This document shows, one piece after another, positions 20,889 to 33,079 of a stretch of 64,000 nt of DNA. The stretch covers positions 1 through 64,000 of the forward strand of contig SHAT01000003.1 of NCBI GenBank assembly GCA_004213175.1, written 5' to 3'. Below the pieces are notes generated by a model. It ran no database searches. It worked only from the letters and a program-made list of their open reading frames with translations, and had not been told where the DNA came from. The stretch is from Pseudomonadota bacterium. GTDB taxonomy: Bacteria; SAR324; NAC60-12. Position 1 is the first letter of the stretch. Every line of letters begins with the position of its first letter. Made by a program: the position numbers and the translations under genes.

Positions 20889-21381
20889 AGTTTTCGTTGT
20901 ATTTCCATTTCTTGCAGCTTGTGATTAGAAGATTTTCAATGAGACAGAGTCTACTTTGGAAGTTGAGAAAATATGAGATTAATACTTCAATCCGTGATTC
21001 TTTAAAAGTTGAGCGTGTCTTTTAGGCCAACTACACTTCATATCATATTTATAATCCAAAAAAACCTTTTGGTATCATTTAATAGGATTTCAAACAGAAA
21101 AAAATTGAATTCGTGAAGCCCCAATACGAATTTCCAAGCAAAATTATGCCACTGCTCCTAAATTCGAATCTGCAAACCTTAAAATTTCACGCGTTCCAAA
21201 ATTTTCCTTCAAAGAAAACATTGGTAATCCTAGTCATTTATAATTCACTTCTAACCTTATTTATATGGCATGAGAATTGCGTTTTTCAGACGATAAAGCG
21301 TGTGTAACCGAGAGTAAGATCTGCTTGATTTAAGCATTTCTGAAGCCAATAAATATTAATTATAATCTCCAAATCGTTGCC

Positions 21382-22101
21382 ATGCCGGTTTACCAGCTGA
21401 TTCCCAAATTATCTTTGTTCCCTCCGACTGAAGAAGCAGAAGAGGATGGGTTATTAGCAATTGGGGGAGACTTAACAAAAGAGCGTTTGCTCGCTGCATA
21501 CAGTAAAGGTATTTTCCCATGGTATGAAATAGGGCAACCGATTTTATGGTGGAGTCCAGATCCGCGTTTAGTTTTAATTCCCGAAGAGTTAAAGATTTCA
21601 CGCAGTCTCCGCAAAGTCCTTCGCAAACAAAAATTTGAAATTCGGGTTGACTCTTCTTTTCAACAAGTTATAAAAGCATGTGCTGATGTTAGAAAGCGAC
21701 AGGGCGAAGGAACGTGGATAATACCTGAAATGCAGCAGGCCTACACAGATCTGCATGAGGAAGGATTTGCACATTCTATAGAAAGTTGGCTGGATGGTAA
21801 ATTAGCCGGCGGACTATACGGTATTTCATTAGGACAGTGTTTCTTCGGTGAATCGATGTTTAGTACAAGGAATGATTCTTCCAAAGTAGCACTGGTAGCT
21901 CTGGTAGATTTTTCAATACAGGTCGGAATAAAGATGATTGACTGCCAAATGACAACGGCGCACCTCTTGAGTTTAGGTGCAAGGGAAATCAAGCGGAAAG
22001 TGTTTTTAAAAAAATTAAAAAAATGCCTTGAGCAACCAACTCTAAAAGGAAACTGGAACAGTCACTCAGTTTCAATTGGAACAAATTATTTTCAAAATTA
22101 A
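21382..22101 (+). CDS. aat: Leucyl/phenylalanyl-tRNA--protein transferase
   Basis: FPPTEEAEEDGLLAIGGDLTKERLLAAYSKGIFPWYE and WWSPDPRLVL family signatures; GLYGISLGQCFFGESMFS. Confidence 0.96.
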   Translation: MPVYQLIPKLSLFPPTEEAEEDGLLAIGGDLTKERLLAAYSKGIFPWYEIGQPILWWSPDPRLVLIPEELKISRSLRKVLRKQKFEIRVDSSFQQVIKACADVRKRQGEGTWIIPEMQQAYTDLHEEGFAHSIESWLDGKLAGGLYGISLGQCFFGESMFSTRNDSSKVALVALVDFSIQVGIKMIDCQMTTAHLLSLGAREIKRKVFLKKLKKCLEQPTLKGNWNSHSVSIGTNYFQN

Positions 22102-22102
22102 A

Positions 22103-22822
22103 ATGGCAGAATCACAAGGGAAAAAAGTATTTCGCATTCAGCTATCTGTGTCGATTGTTTTACTTTTGCTTACTCTGAGTGGCGTAAGTTTACTTGCGTC
22201 ATTTTATTTGGGCATGATTACCGGTAAAAGTATGCAGCGTCCATCGGAAAATTCTTCAGAAGAAACAGAATCATTGGTAGAGGAACCAATGTCAGATGAA
22301 GATTTGAAATTCTTCAGTCTGGGAGAACGGGAAAAGCGACAGGATTTACTTGATCTTGAAGAAATAAGCGATTTAAAAAGGAAAACAGAAGAGCTGACAA
22401 AAATACCTAAAAAGCCGGAAACAAATTTGCCGATAAAGCCAAAAACTGCTGGTACCAAAGTATCTACCCCTGACAGTTCTGCTACGGAACAAAAACTTGT
22501 CAGTAATAAACAGAATCCTGTAATAAAAAAAGACATTTTAGAAAGTCCAGAAAAACCAAAAACCCCTTTAGTTAAAATCAAAAAAGAGCCAGCTTATACT
22601 ATTCAGGTTTTCGCTTCACGTAATCATCAAAACGCCAAAATTTTAGTCGGAAAACTTAAGAAAAGCGGTTATAAAGAGGCATTTATTTTTAAGCACACTG
22701 CAGGTAGCAAAACCCTTTATCGAGTCCGCGTAGGTAAATTAGAGCGTTCAAAAACACAAAAATTTGCGAATGAACTTAAAAAGCTTAAATATATTGATTC
22801 CGTCCAAGTAACACGCTTCTAA
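22103..22822 (+). CDS. SPOR domain-containing membrane protein
   Basis: N-terminal TM, K/P/E-rich linker, C-terminal AYTIQVFASRNHQNAKILVGKLKKSGY...YRVRVGKL; start moved from 22076 to the ATG just after the aat stop. Confidence 0.85.
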   Translation: MAESQGKKVFRIQLSVSIVLLLLTLSGVSLLASFYLGMITGKSMQRPSENSSEETESLVEEPMSDEDLKFFSLGEREKRQDLLDLEEISDLKRKTEELTKIPKKPETNLPIKPKTAGTKVSTPDSSATEQKLVSNKQNPVIKKDILESPEKPKTPLVKIKKEPAYTIQVFASRNHQNAKILVGKLKKSGYKEAFIFKHTAGSKTLYRVRVGKLERSKTQKFANELKKLKYIDSVQVTRF

Positions 22823-22885
22823 AGATTTTATTTTATTAATCTTCATATTTTCAAATTTCTATCTAAAAAATTTATTTGGTCAGCC

Positions 22886-23581
22886 ATGAGTAATTATTGG
22901 CGTTTTTCACGATCAGCTTATTATTCGGTTGTTTCTGCACTGCCGTTACTGGTGGTTTATGAAATACTGGTTATTATGACCCAGTCTCGTTATTGGGGGA
23001 TTAGAAATGCTGCAGATATGTGGATACGAACTTTCCTGATGGCCTTTGATTTACGTGCTCAGCATTTGACTTTCGTGATGATAGGGATTGCTTTTGCGCT
23101 GATTCCGGTGGCTAAGGCTCGCTCTTATGGCGTTAAATTAAAAGCTAATTTCTTTTTACTAATGCTTGCGGAGGCTTTTACTTACAGCCTAGTGCTAGGA
23201 GGGGTTTTGCAGTCTATTTTAAGGCTCAGTGGACTAGCCGCGGGCGGACCCGGAAACGGAGCACTACAGAATTTTGCACTTTCTCTGGGAGCGGGTTTAT
23301 TTGAGGAAATTATTTTTCGGGTACTCTTGCTAAATCTGCTATTTTTCATACTCAACTACATTTTCAAAAACAAGGTTACAACCGCCGTTATTTCTGTTTT
23401 AGCCGCATCTTTTCTGTTCTCATTGAGTCACTATATCGGCTCTATGGCAGATTCATGGGAACTATACAGCTTCATGTTCCGCTGGATTGCAGGTATGATT
23501 TTCACTGTTCTGTATTTCATCCGAGGTTTTGCCATAACAGCCTATACACACGCACTCTATGATATTTGGGTGCTTGTTTGA
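22886..23581 (+). CDS. CPBP family intramembrane metalloprotease
   Basis: LGAGLFEEIIFRVLLLNLL (EExxxR motif), SHYIG, AYTHALYD. Confidence 0.85.
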   Translation: MSNYWRFSRSAYYSVVSALPLLVVYEILVIMTQSRYWGIRNAADMWIRTFLMAFDLRAQHLTFVMIGIAFALIPVAKARSYGVKLKANFFLLMLAEAFTYSLVLGGVLQSILRLSGLAAGGPGNGALQNFALSLGAGLFEEIIFRVLLLNLLFFILNYIFKNKVTTAVISVLAASFLFSLSHYIGSMADSWELYSFMFRWIAGMIFTVLYFIRGFAITAYTHALYDIWVLV

Positions 23582-23674
23582 TTTTAAGCTTTCGGATTTG
23601 TTCTTGGAAATTTACAATCAAACTTTAGCAATTCAACCAAATTCAATAATTTCCTGGCACAATTAAATAATAGT

Positions 23675-24829
23675 ATGAAAGTTCCTTTGCTCGATCTTCG
23701 CCCTCCTTTAGAGGAGTTGCATGATGAAATTGTAAAAGCCGTTACTCAAGTCATTGATTCAACTTGCTACATTATGGGGCCGGAAATAGATGGTCTTGAA
23801 AAAGAAATATCTGCATATTGCGGAACTAATGATGCGGTAGGTGTATCTTCAGGAACTGATGCACTTCTTTTGGCACTGATGGTTTTAGACGTAGGTCCTG
23901 GAGATTTAGTCCTCACGAGTGATTTTTCTTTTTTTGCAACTGCTGGGGTGATTGCACGTTTGAATTCAACTCCGGTTTTTGTTGATATAGATCCGCAAAC
24001 TTTCAACATAGATCCAGAAAGTTTGAGAAATACTTTAACTGAAATGGACGCTCAAACCCGAAAACGTGTCAAAGCAATTATTCCGGTGCACCTCTATGGA
24101 CAATGTGCGGATATGGAAGCAATATTAAACATTTCTAGAGAGTATAATATTCCTGTGATTGAAGACGGTGCACAGGCTATCGGTGCAGAATGTGAACTTG
24201 ATGGTCAAAAAAAAAGGGCCGGTAGTACAGGAGATTTTGGCTGTTTTTCATTTTTTCCTTCAAAAAATTTAGGTGGTGTTGGTGATGGTGGAATTGTTAC
24301 AGTCAACAACCCTGAAATAGCAGAGCAATTACGTCTCAAAAGGGTTCATGGTGGAGAACGTAAATATTACCACCGTGTCATTGGAGGAAATTTCAGGCTT
24401 GATCCAATTCAGGCAGCAGTGATTCGTGTTAAACTACCTCACTTGAATGAGTGGCACAAGCAGCGGCAGGAAAATGCAGAGCACTACAATAAATTGTTTG
24501 TTGAAAAGGATTTACTAGGAAAAGTTCAGTTACCTTTTATTGCACATCCACAGAATCTGCAGAATGCTCATATATTTAACCAATATGTGATTAAAGCAGA
24601 AAGGCGCGATGAACTAAAGTCGTATTTAGCGGAAAATGAAATTGCTTCTGAAGTTTATTATCCGCGGCCTTTTCACCTTCAGGAATGTTTCCTACATTTA
24701 GGTGGAAAGATAGGGGATTTCCCTGTCGCAGAAGCAGTAACAACAGAAGTGCTTGCCCTACCTATTTATCCTGGAATGACTAAGGAAATGCGGGAAACTG
24801 TGGTAGAGCAAATTGCAAATTTCTACTAG
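23675..24829 (+). CDS. DegT/DnrJ/EryC1/StrS family PLP-dependent aminotransferase
   Basis: GVSSGTDALLLALM, EDGAQAIGAE, GCFSFFPSKNLGGVGDGG (PLP lysine), GGNFRLDPIQAAVIRVKL. Confidence 0.94.
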   Translation: MKVPLLDLRPPLEELHDEIVKAVTQVIDSTCYIMGPEIDGLEKEISAYCGTNDAVGVSSGTDALLLALMVLDVGPGDLVLTSDFSFFATAGVIARLNSTPVFVDIDPQTFNIDPESLRNTLTEMDAQTRKRVKAIIPVHLYGQCADMEAILNISREYNIPVIEDGAQAIGAECELDGQKKRAGSTGDFGCFSFFPSKNLGGVGDGGIVTVNNPEIAEQLRLKRVHGGERKYYHRVIGGNFRLDPIQAAVIRVKLPHLNEWHKQRQENAEHYNKLFVEKDLLGKVQLPFIAHPQNLQNAHIFNQYVIKAERRDELKSYLAENEIASEVYYPRPFHLQECFLHLGGKIGDFPVAEAVTTEVLALPIYPGMTKEMRETVVEQIANFY

Positions 24830-24831
24830 TC

Positions 24832-26940
24832 TTAAGCTTCTTTTTCTTTAAGTTTTTCTTGTCGTTCCTTAATAACCTTTTCTTGAACAAAGGAAGGACA
24901 CTCTGCATATTTCTCAAATTCCATTGTATAGTTTGCTTTGCCAGCAGACATCGAACGCAAGATAGTAGCGTACCCAAACATTTCAGCCAGTGGCACCCCG
25001 GAATTTATTACCGTGTCATCGCCTTTTACTTCAGAACCGTAGATCACACCGCGGCGTGAACTCAGGTCACCGATTACAGAACCCTGATACTCGCTTGGAG
25101 ACTCGACTTCAACTTTCATGATCGGTTCAAGCAAAACAGGATTTGCTTTTCCAACTGCCTGTCGCATAGCATAACGTGAAGCGAGTTGATAAGCTAAGTC
25201 ACTGGAGTCAACGTCATGGTATTTTCCTTCGTTTAAGGTTACCTTAATATTAACCATCGGAAATGCTGCAAGCGGCCCTTTTTCCATGACATCCTTGAAC
25301 CCCTTTTCACAGGCAGGGATGTGTTCGGAAGGAATTGAACCACCAAAAATTTTGTTTTCAAAAACGAAATCATCTTCATGATCCAAAGGCAGGGGTTCAA
25401 TAGACCCTGAGACACCGGCAAACTGTCCCGAACCTCCGGTTTGTTTTTTGTGCAAATAATCGTATTCTGCTGAGGCAGTTATTGCTTCGCGGTAATTGAC
25501 CTGGGGAGCACCTACTATAACATCTACTTCAAATTCTCGGCGCATGCGCTCAATGTAGATATCAAGGTGCAATTCACCCATTCCGGATATTATGGTTTCC
25601 CCGGACTCTTTATCAGAGGATACATGAAAAGTCGGATCTTCACGCATAAAGCGACCCAATGCTTTACTCATCTTCATGTGTTGTTCATTATCTTTACCTT
25701 TAACTGCTAGTGAAATCACGGCATCCGGGACAAAAATAGATTCACATGAAACATTTGTACCTTCTCCACAGAAAGTATCACCAGAAGCACAATCAACCCC
25801 AACCATTGCCACTATATCACCAGCCTCTGCGATATCAATATTTTCTCGGTCATTTGAGTGCATTCTAACCATACGGCCAATGCGCATCTTGTTCCCGGTT
25901 CTGGAGTTAATCACCTGTTCACCTTTGGCTAGTTTACCCTGATATACTCTGGTATATGTTAACTGTCCAAACTGTTCTTCTGTCAGCTTAAATGCCATTG
26001 CTACGGTGGGTTTGTCCGGATCACACTCTAAAATTACTTCTTCCTGTGTTTTGATGTCAGTTGCCTTGGTTGAAGCGGCTTCCAGTGGTGAAGGGAGGTA
26101 GCTAGTAACTGCATCCAGAAGTGTTTGTACACCTTTATTTTTGAAAGCACTTCCCATGTAGACAGGACAGAGTTCTAGTGTCTGCACACCAATTTTAACT
26201 GCCTTATGGATTGACTCTTCTGAAATCATTTTTTCTTCCAACAAATCTTCCATCATTTGATCATCAAACATGGAAACCGCTTCCAACATTTCAGCCCGGT
26301 AGCTATCTGCATCTGCCCGCATTTCTTCCGGTATTTCTTCTATCCGAATGTCGTCGCCGTGTTCTCCTTCAAAATAAATGGCCTTCATTGTAATCAAATC
26401 AACTACACCCAAGTGGTTTTCCTCAAGACCAATCGGCAGTTGCATTGCGACAGCATTCAATCCAAGAATATCACGTATTCCTTTAATTCCGTTGTGCGGA
26501 TTTGCACCCATGCGATCCAGCTTATTGATGAAAGCAAGTCTCGGAACACGATAACGCTTCATTTGCCGGTCAACAGTAATCGATTGTGACTGAATCCCTG
26601 CAACTCCGCAAAGAATCATTATAGCACCATCAAGAACGCGAAGAGAACGTTCCACTTCAACAGTGAAATCAACGTGTCCGGGTGTGTCAATGATGTTTAT
26701 TTTCTTGTCTTCCCAAGTTACACTGGTTGCAGCAGAAGTAATCGTGATGCCCTTCTCCTTTTCCAGCTCCATGTGATCCATGGTCGCTCCAGCGCCTCCT
26801 CCGCGTACTTCTTCAATTTTGTGAATTTTCCCGGCATAGTACAAAACACGTTCTGTGAGAGTTGTTTTTCCGCTGTCTATATGAGCGGAAATGCCGATGT
26901 TTCTTGTGTTTTCGAGAATCTTTTCTGATGCAGGGTTCAT
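24832..26940 (-). CDS. fusA: Translation elongation factor G
   Basis: [47 protein letters not shown], full-length 702 aa. Confidence 0.97.
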   Translation of the reverse strand: MNPASEKILENTRNIGISAHIDSGKTTLTERVLYYAGKIHKIEEVRGGGAGATMDHMELEKEKGITITSAATSVTWEDKKINIIDTPGHVDFTVEVERSLRVLDGAIMILCGVAGIQSQSITVDRQMKRYRVPRLAFINKLDRMGANPHNGIKGIRDILGLNAVAMQLPIGLEENHLGVVDLITMKAIYFEGEHGDDIRIEEIPEEMRADADSYRAEMLEAVSMFDDQMMEDLLEEKMISEESIHKAVKIGVQTLELCPVYMGSAFKNKGVQTLLDAVTSYLPSPLEAASTKATDIKTQEEVILECDPDKPTVAMAFKLTEEQFGQLTYTRVYQGKLAKGEQVINSRTGNKMRIGRMVRMHSNDRENIDIAEAGDIVAMVGVDCASGDTFCGEGTNVSCESIFVPDAVISLAVKGKDNEQHMKMSKALGRFMREDPTFHVSSDKESGETIISGMGELHLDIYIERMRREFEVDVIVGAPQVNYREAITASAEYDYLHKKQTGGSGQFAGVSGSIEPLPLDHEDDFVFENKIFGGSIPSEHIPACEKGFKDVMEKGPLAAFPMVNIKVTLNEGKYHDVDSSDLAYQLASRYAMRQAVGKANPVLLEPIMKVEVESPSEYQGSVIGDLSSRRGVIYGSEVKGDDTVINSGVPLAEMFGYATILRSMSAGKANYTMEFEKYAECPSFVQEKVIKERQEKLKEKEA

Positions 26941-27081
26941 TGCCCAATCCGTTAAAAATGGTATTTGTGAAAAGTTAAATAAAATGTAATCCGCTAGTAT
27001 AGCTGGTAATTAAGTCTAATTCAAGTGGTATTCTCAAAGCAGCACTTAGGGGTATTTTTATAAGTTTTATTGAATGATGGG

Positions 27082-28140
27082 CTATCTAAAGCATAGTTTA
27101 GAATCGATGAAGTTGCTTACATAACCAATTTGGGTTGAAGCTGTGCAACCAGCATCATGCAAGGCTTTGAGGATAGAGGACGTTTGATCTTCCGTAACTG
27201 CAACCAGGAGTCCACCGTTGGTTTGAGGATCCAGCATTAATTCTTGCTGAGCCGGCGTGCTACCCTCAAGAAAAGACCAGTTATTTGCGACCAGGTTACG
27301 GTTGGTTTGGTTAACTCCGGTTGTGACACCGCGCTCATACATTTCCGTGGCCTCATTCATAATTGGAATCGCGTCCAGCGAGATATTGAAGGATAAGTTC
27401 GAACCATTCAACATTTCCATTGCATGACCCGCAAATCCAAATCCAGTTATATCTGTTACAGCGTGGATCTCAAAATTAGAAAAAACTTCAGCTGCGGTTT
27501 TGTTGAGCAAAACTATGGATTCAAGGCATTCCCCGAGGGCCTTAGCTGAGACTAAATTTTTTAGATTAGCATTAAATAAAACTCCGCTTCCGAGAGCTTT
27601 GGTCAATATGAGTTGATCACCATGCTGTGCACCTCTGTTTCTCCAAATCTTTTCAGGATGGACCATACCGGTTACAGCGAGGCCAAATATTGGTTCTTTG
27701 TTATCAGTTGTGTGACCGCCTAAAAGAACCGCACCTGCCTCTGTTATTTTTTGAAGTGCCCCTGATATAATTCCTGTTAAAATTTCATGATCAAGTTTAT
27801 CTGAAGGAAAACCTGCCAGATTTAGACAAGATAACGGTTTGCCTCCCATTGCGTAAATATCACTTAAAGAGTTAGCAGCCGCAATTTGTCCAAACAAAAA
27901 TGGGTCATCAACCGGTGGAGTGATAAAATCGGCGGTGAATACCAGAGCCTGTTCATCATTCAGTCGATAAACTCCTGCGTCATCACTGGTTTCAAACCCA
28001 ACCAGTACATTTTTTTCGGTATTTTCAGGCAACGAAGCCAGCAGTTTTTTCAATCCGACCGGACTGAATTTCGCTGCTCAACCACAGGTTTTTGCTAAAC
28101 TTGTGAGTGTAGGTTGCTGAAAAAGTTTCTTCAGATTCAT
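27082..28140 (-). CDS. selD: Selenide, water dikinase, predicted selenocysteine-containing (Sec at in-frame TGA 28078-28080)
   Basis: The ORF-track start at 28053 (TTG) is an artefact; upstream in frame from ATG 28140: MNLKKLFQQPTLTSLAKTCGUAAKFSPVGLKKLLASLPEN... joins directly to the SelD body (SDDAGVY, TADFITPPVDDPFLFGQIAAANSLSDIYAMGGKPL). Confidence 0.93.
28040..28080 (-). promoter_or_regulatory. Putative bacterial SECIS element within selD
   Basis: UGA followed by stem TTCAGTCC-GGTC-GGATTGAA (8 bp incl. one G-U, GGUC loop) plus a possible basal helix AGCAG/CTGCT. Confidence 0.8.
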
Positions 28141-28241
28141 AGTATAGTTTTGAAATGATTGGATTTTCTGCACCTTAAATTAGCACCTGCTACAGAAATG
28201 ACAAAATTCAGGATTTCAGGAAAACCGTAAATAAACAAGAC

Positions 28242-28658
28242 TTATAGCTCAAAACAGGTTCTGATGGAATCAGGAATCACCTGTGCCTGCAGACGTTTGG
28301 GGTCGTCGGGATGAGGTTTGGCCCATACTCGAACTTCGCTGCCTTTTACGGCAAGCCGTCCGTTGTTATGAATTTCGTGTGCTGCAACCAGTGTTTTTTC
28401 ACGCCATTCACTGATCCAACTGCTAACTTCAATTACGTCACCATATCTTGAAGGATAAAGGAATTCTGCATGAGCATCTACGATCGGCAGACCGACCACA
28501 CCGTATTGATCCATTAGATCCCCCATATTTACTCCGGCTTTGTCAAACAGATGATGAGCACTTTGATCAAACCAGATAAAATAATTCGGATAAAAAACAA
28601 TTTTTGCAGGGTCACAATGACCCCAACCTATATGAATTGAGATTGTGTTTTTAAGCAT
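28242..28658 (-). CDS. Acyl-CoA thioesterase (4-hydroxybenzoyl-CoA thioesterase-like hot-dog fold)
   Basis: HIGWGHCDPAKIVFYPNYFIWFDQSAH signature. Confidence 0.85.
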   Translation of the reverse strand: MLKNTISIHIGWGHCDPAKIVFYPNYFIWFDQSAHHLFDKAGVNMGDLMDQYGVVGLPIVDAHAEFLYPSRYGDVIEVSSWISEWREKTLVAAHEIHNNGRLAVKGSEVRVWAKPHPDDPKRLQAQVIPDSIRTCFEL

Positions 28659-28940
28659 TGAATTTTTCCTGATTCAGCAAATTAATGGCGCATAAAAACA
28701 GAGTAGAGACGAAGACTCTAATGAAAGTAAATGCGTCTTTGTAACGTTTTTCAAGCCCGAGATTCAGGTTTGAACCTTAACAGCATAAGTAGAATATTGT
28801 CAGAATGCAATAATCTATGTTGACAATCGATTGTTGCGGAAACAGTATAATAACTGTTAAAATTTTTGTTCTACTGGAAATGACACGCTGTCAGGACTTA
28901 TGGAAATGTTATGATGATTATCTAAGACAAAAGCTAGAAA

Positions 28941-29627
28941 ATGAGATATGTTTTTCGGGTACAGGAATTAGCGTCAGTCGCGGTAGCAGGGTCAGCTGAT
29001 GTTTTCCCGGTACACAGAATTTATTGCGTCGGACAGAACTACGCGAATCACGCTAGGGAAATGGGGTCAAACCCGGAACGGGAAGCTCCATTTTTTTTTA
29101 GCAAACCGGCGGACGCTGTTTGTCCGGACGATTCACGGTTGGCTTTCCCTCTAGCAACTGAAAATCTGAATCATGAAATAGAACTTGTGGTTGCGATTGG
29201 AAAAAAAGGAACAAATATTTTAGCAGCTGAAGCACGGGACTATGTATTTGGTTATGCTGTAGGTTTGGATTTGACCCGTCGCGATCTGCAGTCAGAGGCT
29301 AAAAAGAAAGGCCGTCCCTGGGCAACCGCAAAGGGTTTTGATAATTCCGCACCTTGTTCTGCCTTGCATCCTGTCAGTGAAGTAGGACATATTGAACGCG
29401 GGAAAATCACCCTGTATGTTAATGGAGAACTGAGGCAGGAGGGAGATATCTCAGAAATGATCTGGACTGTAGAAGAAGTTATTTCAGCCCTCTCAGGCTT
29501 TTTCGAATTGCGTCCAGGAGACTTAATTTTTACCGGGACTCCTGCAGGGGTAGGCCCCGTAAAGAAAGGCGATAAACTGAAAGGTGAAGTGGAAAATTTA
29601 GCTAAGTTAAACATCACTGTTATCTGA
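28941..29627 (+). CDS. Fumarylacetoacetate hydrolase family protein
   Basis: IYCVGQNYANHAREMG, NHEIELVVAIGKKG, GYAVGLDLTRRDLQ, PGDLIFTGTPAGVGPVKKGD. Confidence 0.92.
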   Translation: MRYVFRVQELASVAVAGSADVFPVHRIYCVGQNYANHAREMGSNPEREAPFFFSKPADAVCPDDSRLAFPLATENLNHEIELVVAIGKKGTNILAAEARDYVFGYAVGLDLTRRDLQSEAKKKGRPWATAKGFDNSAPCSALHPVSEVGHIERGKITLYVNGELRQEGDISEMIWTVEEVISALSGFFELRPGDLIFTGTPAGVGPVKKGDKLKGEVENLAKLNITVI

Positions 29628-29820
29628 AATATATTTTTAGACAATTTGTACTAAAGTATTTTGAAAATTTGTCGAAATTATAAAGTATAAAGTGTTTCTG
29701 CTGAATAATTTTAAATCTTAATAATATTTTAGTGATCTTTGAGACATTAATTTGCTATATATATATTAGTGCTTAAATTTTCTAGAAGCCCTATTTTCAA
29801 CTATTTACAAATGAAGGACA

Positions 29821-30255
29821 ATGCTTATTTTTCCAAACAAAATCATCTGGCTGATTATATTTACAGGGCTTCTTTTTTTAAGTTACGGATGTTCACAAAT
29901 CCGAGAATTTACGAAGGAGACCACAGGCCCTTCATCTTGCGCGGACCTTATCATAGAAAAAGCATATAATCTTCATGAAGAAGCAAAGTCTGGTTTAGCA
30001 TTGTTTTTTGAGGACAGAAGTGACAACAAATTATATCAGTCTTATTACGCAGCATCCGATTCAGTTAATCAATCACGCAAAGTAAAGAAATGTTGGGACA
30101 GAAGGGCTTCTCACTACTATGCAATGCAGAATCTCAAGGAAATGAATTCCTCTTTGGCACGTGTCATCCGTCGTAATCTTCCAGATGACGGTCATGGTGA
30201 AATAATTGCAGTTTATCAAGGTCAATACGATTGGCTAATGCCTAATCAGCGTTGA
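29821..30255 (+). CDS. Putative lipoprotein of unknown function
   Basis: N-terminal hydrophobic segment ending LFLSYGC (lipobox-like). Confidence 0.6.
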   Translation: MLIFPNKIIWLIIFTGLLFLSYGCSQIREFTKETTGPSSCADLIIEKAYNLHEEAKSGLALFFEDRSDNKLYQSYYAASDSVNQSRKVKKCWDRRASHYYAMQNLKEMNSSLARVIRRNLPDDGHGEIIAVYQGQYDWLMPNQR

Positions 30256-30363
30256 GTTCACAACTTGATTTTTTATCTTCCCCCATTTATCTTATAAATT
30301 GATTGAAACAGCTCGTTACAGTATTTTTTTTGCAAATCTTTTAGTCCTCCATTTGTTATTTAC

Positions 30364-30843
30364 ATGAGTGAATCTTACCCAATGACCCAGGCGGGCTACG
30401 AAAGTTTGAAATCAGAACTCAAACAATTAACCAGTAAAGATCGTCCTGCCGTGATCAATGCAATTTCAACTGCAAGGGAACATGGAGATTTAAAGGAAAA
30501 TGCTGAGTACCATGCTGCCAAAGAACAACAGGGTTTTATCGAAGGTAGGATACAGGAGTTGAATGAAAAGTTGGCGCTCGCTAATGTAATTGATATTACA
30601 AAACTATCTGGAGAAAAAGTTGTGTTTGGGGCAACAGTCTCTTTCGTTGACGTGGATACAGAGAAAGAAAGCAGCTATCAGATTGTAGGTGCAGATGAAT
30701 CTGATTTACAAAAAAATAAAATATCCATTTCCTCACCAATTGCTCGTGCCCTTATAGGCAAATCTGCTGGAGATACTCTCAGCATTCCTATACCCAAAGG
30801 CAAAATTGAAATAGAAATACTTTGGGTGAAATTTGTTAATTGA
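30364..30843 (+). CDS. greA: Transcription elongation factor GreA
   Basis: [54 protein letters not shown]. Confidence 0.96.
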   Translation: MSESYPMTQAGYESLKSELKQLTSKDRPAVINAISTAREHGDLKENAEYHAAKEQQGFIEGRIQELNEKLALANVIDITKLSGEKVVFGATVSFVDVDTEKESSYQIVGADESDLQKNKISISSPIARALIGKSAGDTLSIPIPKGKIEIEILWVKFVN

Positions 30844-30858
30844 TTAAAATAGTTAAAC

Positions 30859-31791
30859 TTATTTACCTTGATCAAGCATAATTTCCAAACCTTCATTATT
30901 TTTAACCACACCCCTGAAGACTTCTTTTAAATCATCAAGTGAACGAATATGCTGAAAAGGGAGTTTGAGTGACTTTGCTGTTTCCTGGTAAATCCAAACT
31001 GCTGATTGATGCTTTTCTCGAAGTTTTTTCAGCGAAAAAGCACCAGAGGATTTAGAAAGTTTTTTCCCTGAATTGTCTTTGATTAACTGATGATGTACAA
31101 AACGAGTCTTAGGAAAAACTTTATCATTTAAAGATTGTGCCAGAAAAAGTTGTGCTGCTGTGGAATTTCGTAAATCATTACCTCTTACCACAAGATTGAC
31201 TCCAAGTTCAAGATCGTCCATGATAGACGTAAGCTGGTATGCTGGCAGTCCGTCCCTCCGTTTGATAACAAAATCACCCATGGCCTGAGTCACATTTATT
31301 TTTTCAACTTTTTCCGAAAATGTTTTAAAACTCACAAAAGTTTGCTCTGGGACGTGAAATCTCCAGGAACGATTAGCTTGTAGTAAATCAAGCTCTTTTA
31401 GCCGGCAGGTTCCCGGATAATTTCCGTCGGGCGACAATTTTCTAATTTCTGAGCGGGAACATTCGCAAGCAAATAGGTTGCCAGAATTGCGAAAAATTTC
31501 TAGTGCAGCGGAGTATTTCTCCCTACGTAATTTTTGTGAGTATTTTTTAAACAATTCATCGGGGCCTGAAGGCCCGGAATCGTAGTCTATACCCAGCCAT
31601 TCCAATTGAACAAATATATCTTCTACTGAAGAAGTTTCAACTCTTGCTCCATCCAGGTCATCGATTCGAAGATGTAAATATCCATCCAGTGAATCTACAA
31701 GCAATGCAGTCAGCAAAAAATTAAATGCATTACCTAAATGAAGGAAACCACTTGGCGTGGGTGCTATACGTGAGATGATGGGTTGGGACAT
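30859..31791 (-). CDS. gluQ: Glutamyl-Q tRNA(Asp) synthetase
   Basis: RIAPTPSGFLHLGNAFNFL (HIGH-like), short GluRS-like protein with FACECSRSEIR...YPGTCR; start moved to Met at 31791. Confidence 0.85.
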   Translation of the reverse strand: MSQPIISRIAPTPSGFLHLGNAFNFLLTALLVDSLDGYLHLRIDDLDGARVETSSVEDIFVQLEWLGIDYDSGPSGPDELFKKYSQKLRREKYSAALEIFRNSGNLFACECSRSEIRKLSPDGNYPGTCRLKELDLLQANRSWRFHVPEQTFVSFKTFSEKVEKINVTQAMGDFVIKRRDGLPAYQLTSIMDDLELGVNLVVRGNDLRNSTAAQLFLAQSLNDKVFPKTRFVHHQLIKDNSGKKLSKSSGAFSLKKLREKHQSAVWIYQETAKSLKLPFQHIRSLDDLKEVFRGVVKNNEGLEIMLDQGK

Positions 31792-31948
31792 GAATATCTT
31801 CGAATTAAATAAATATTTATTTGTCTTTATAACAATATTGAAGCATACTTTTATAATTACAAAAGAAACTATCTGAGGAAAATTTAGCAGCAAATTATTT
31901 TACATATTATTTGCAAATTTATAATACTAAAAATTTTAGCAGGAGTAA

Positions 31949-33061
<1,113 letters not shown>

Positions 33062-33079
33062 CCTATTTCGAAACAGGCA

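Noticed and set aside
21113-21307. 64-aa ORF in the non-coding gap
   Set aside because: No RBS, low-complexity AT-rich translation, no recognisable features
28817-28999. 60-aa ORF before the FAH-family gene
   Set aside because: Overlaps the real FAH start in another frame with no family similarity
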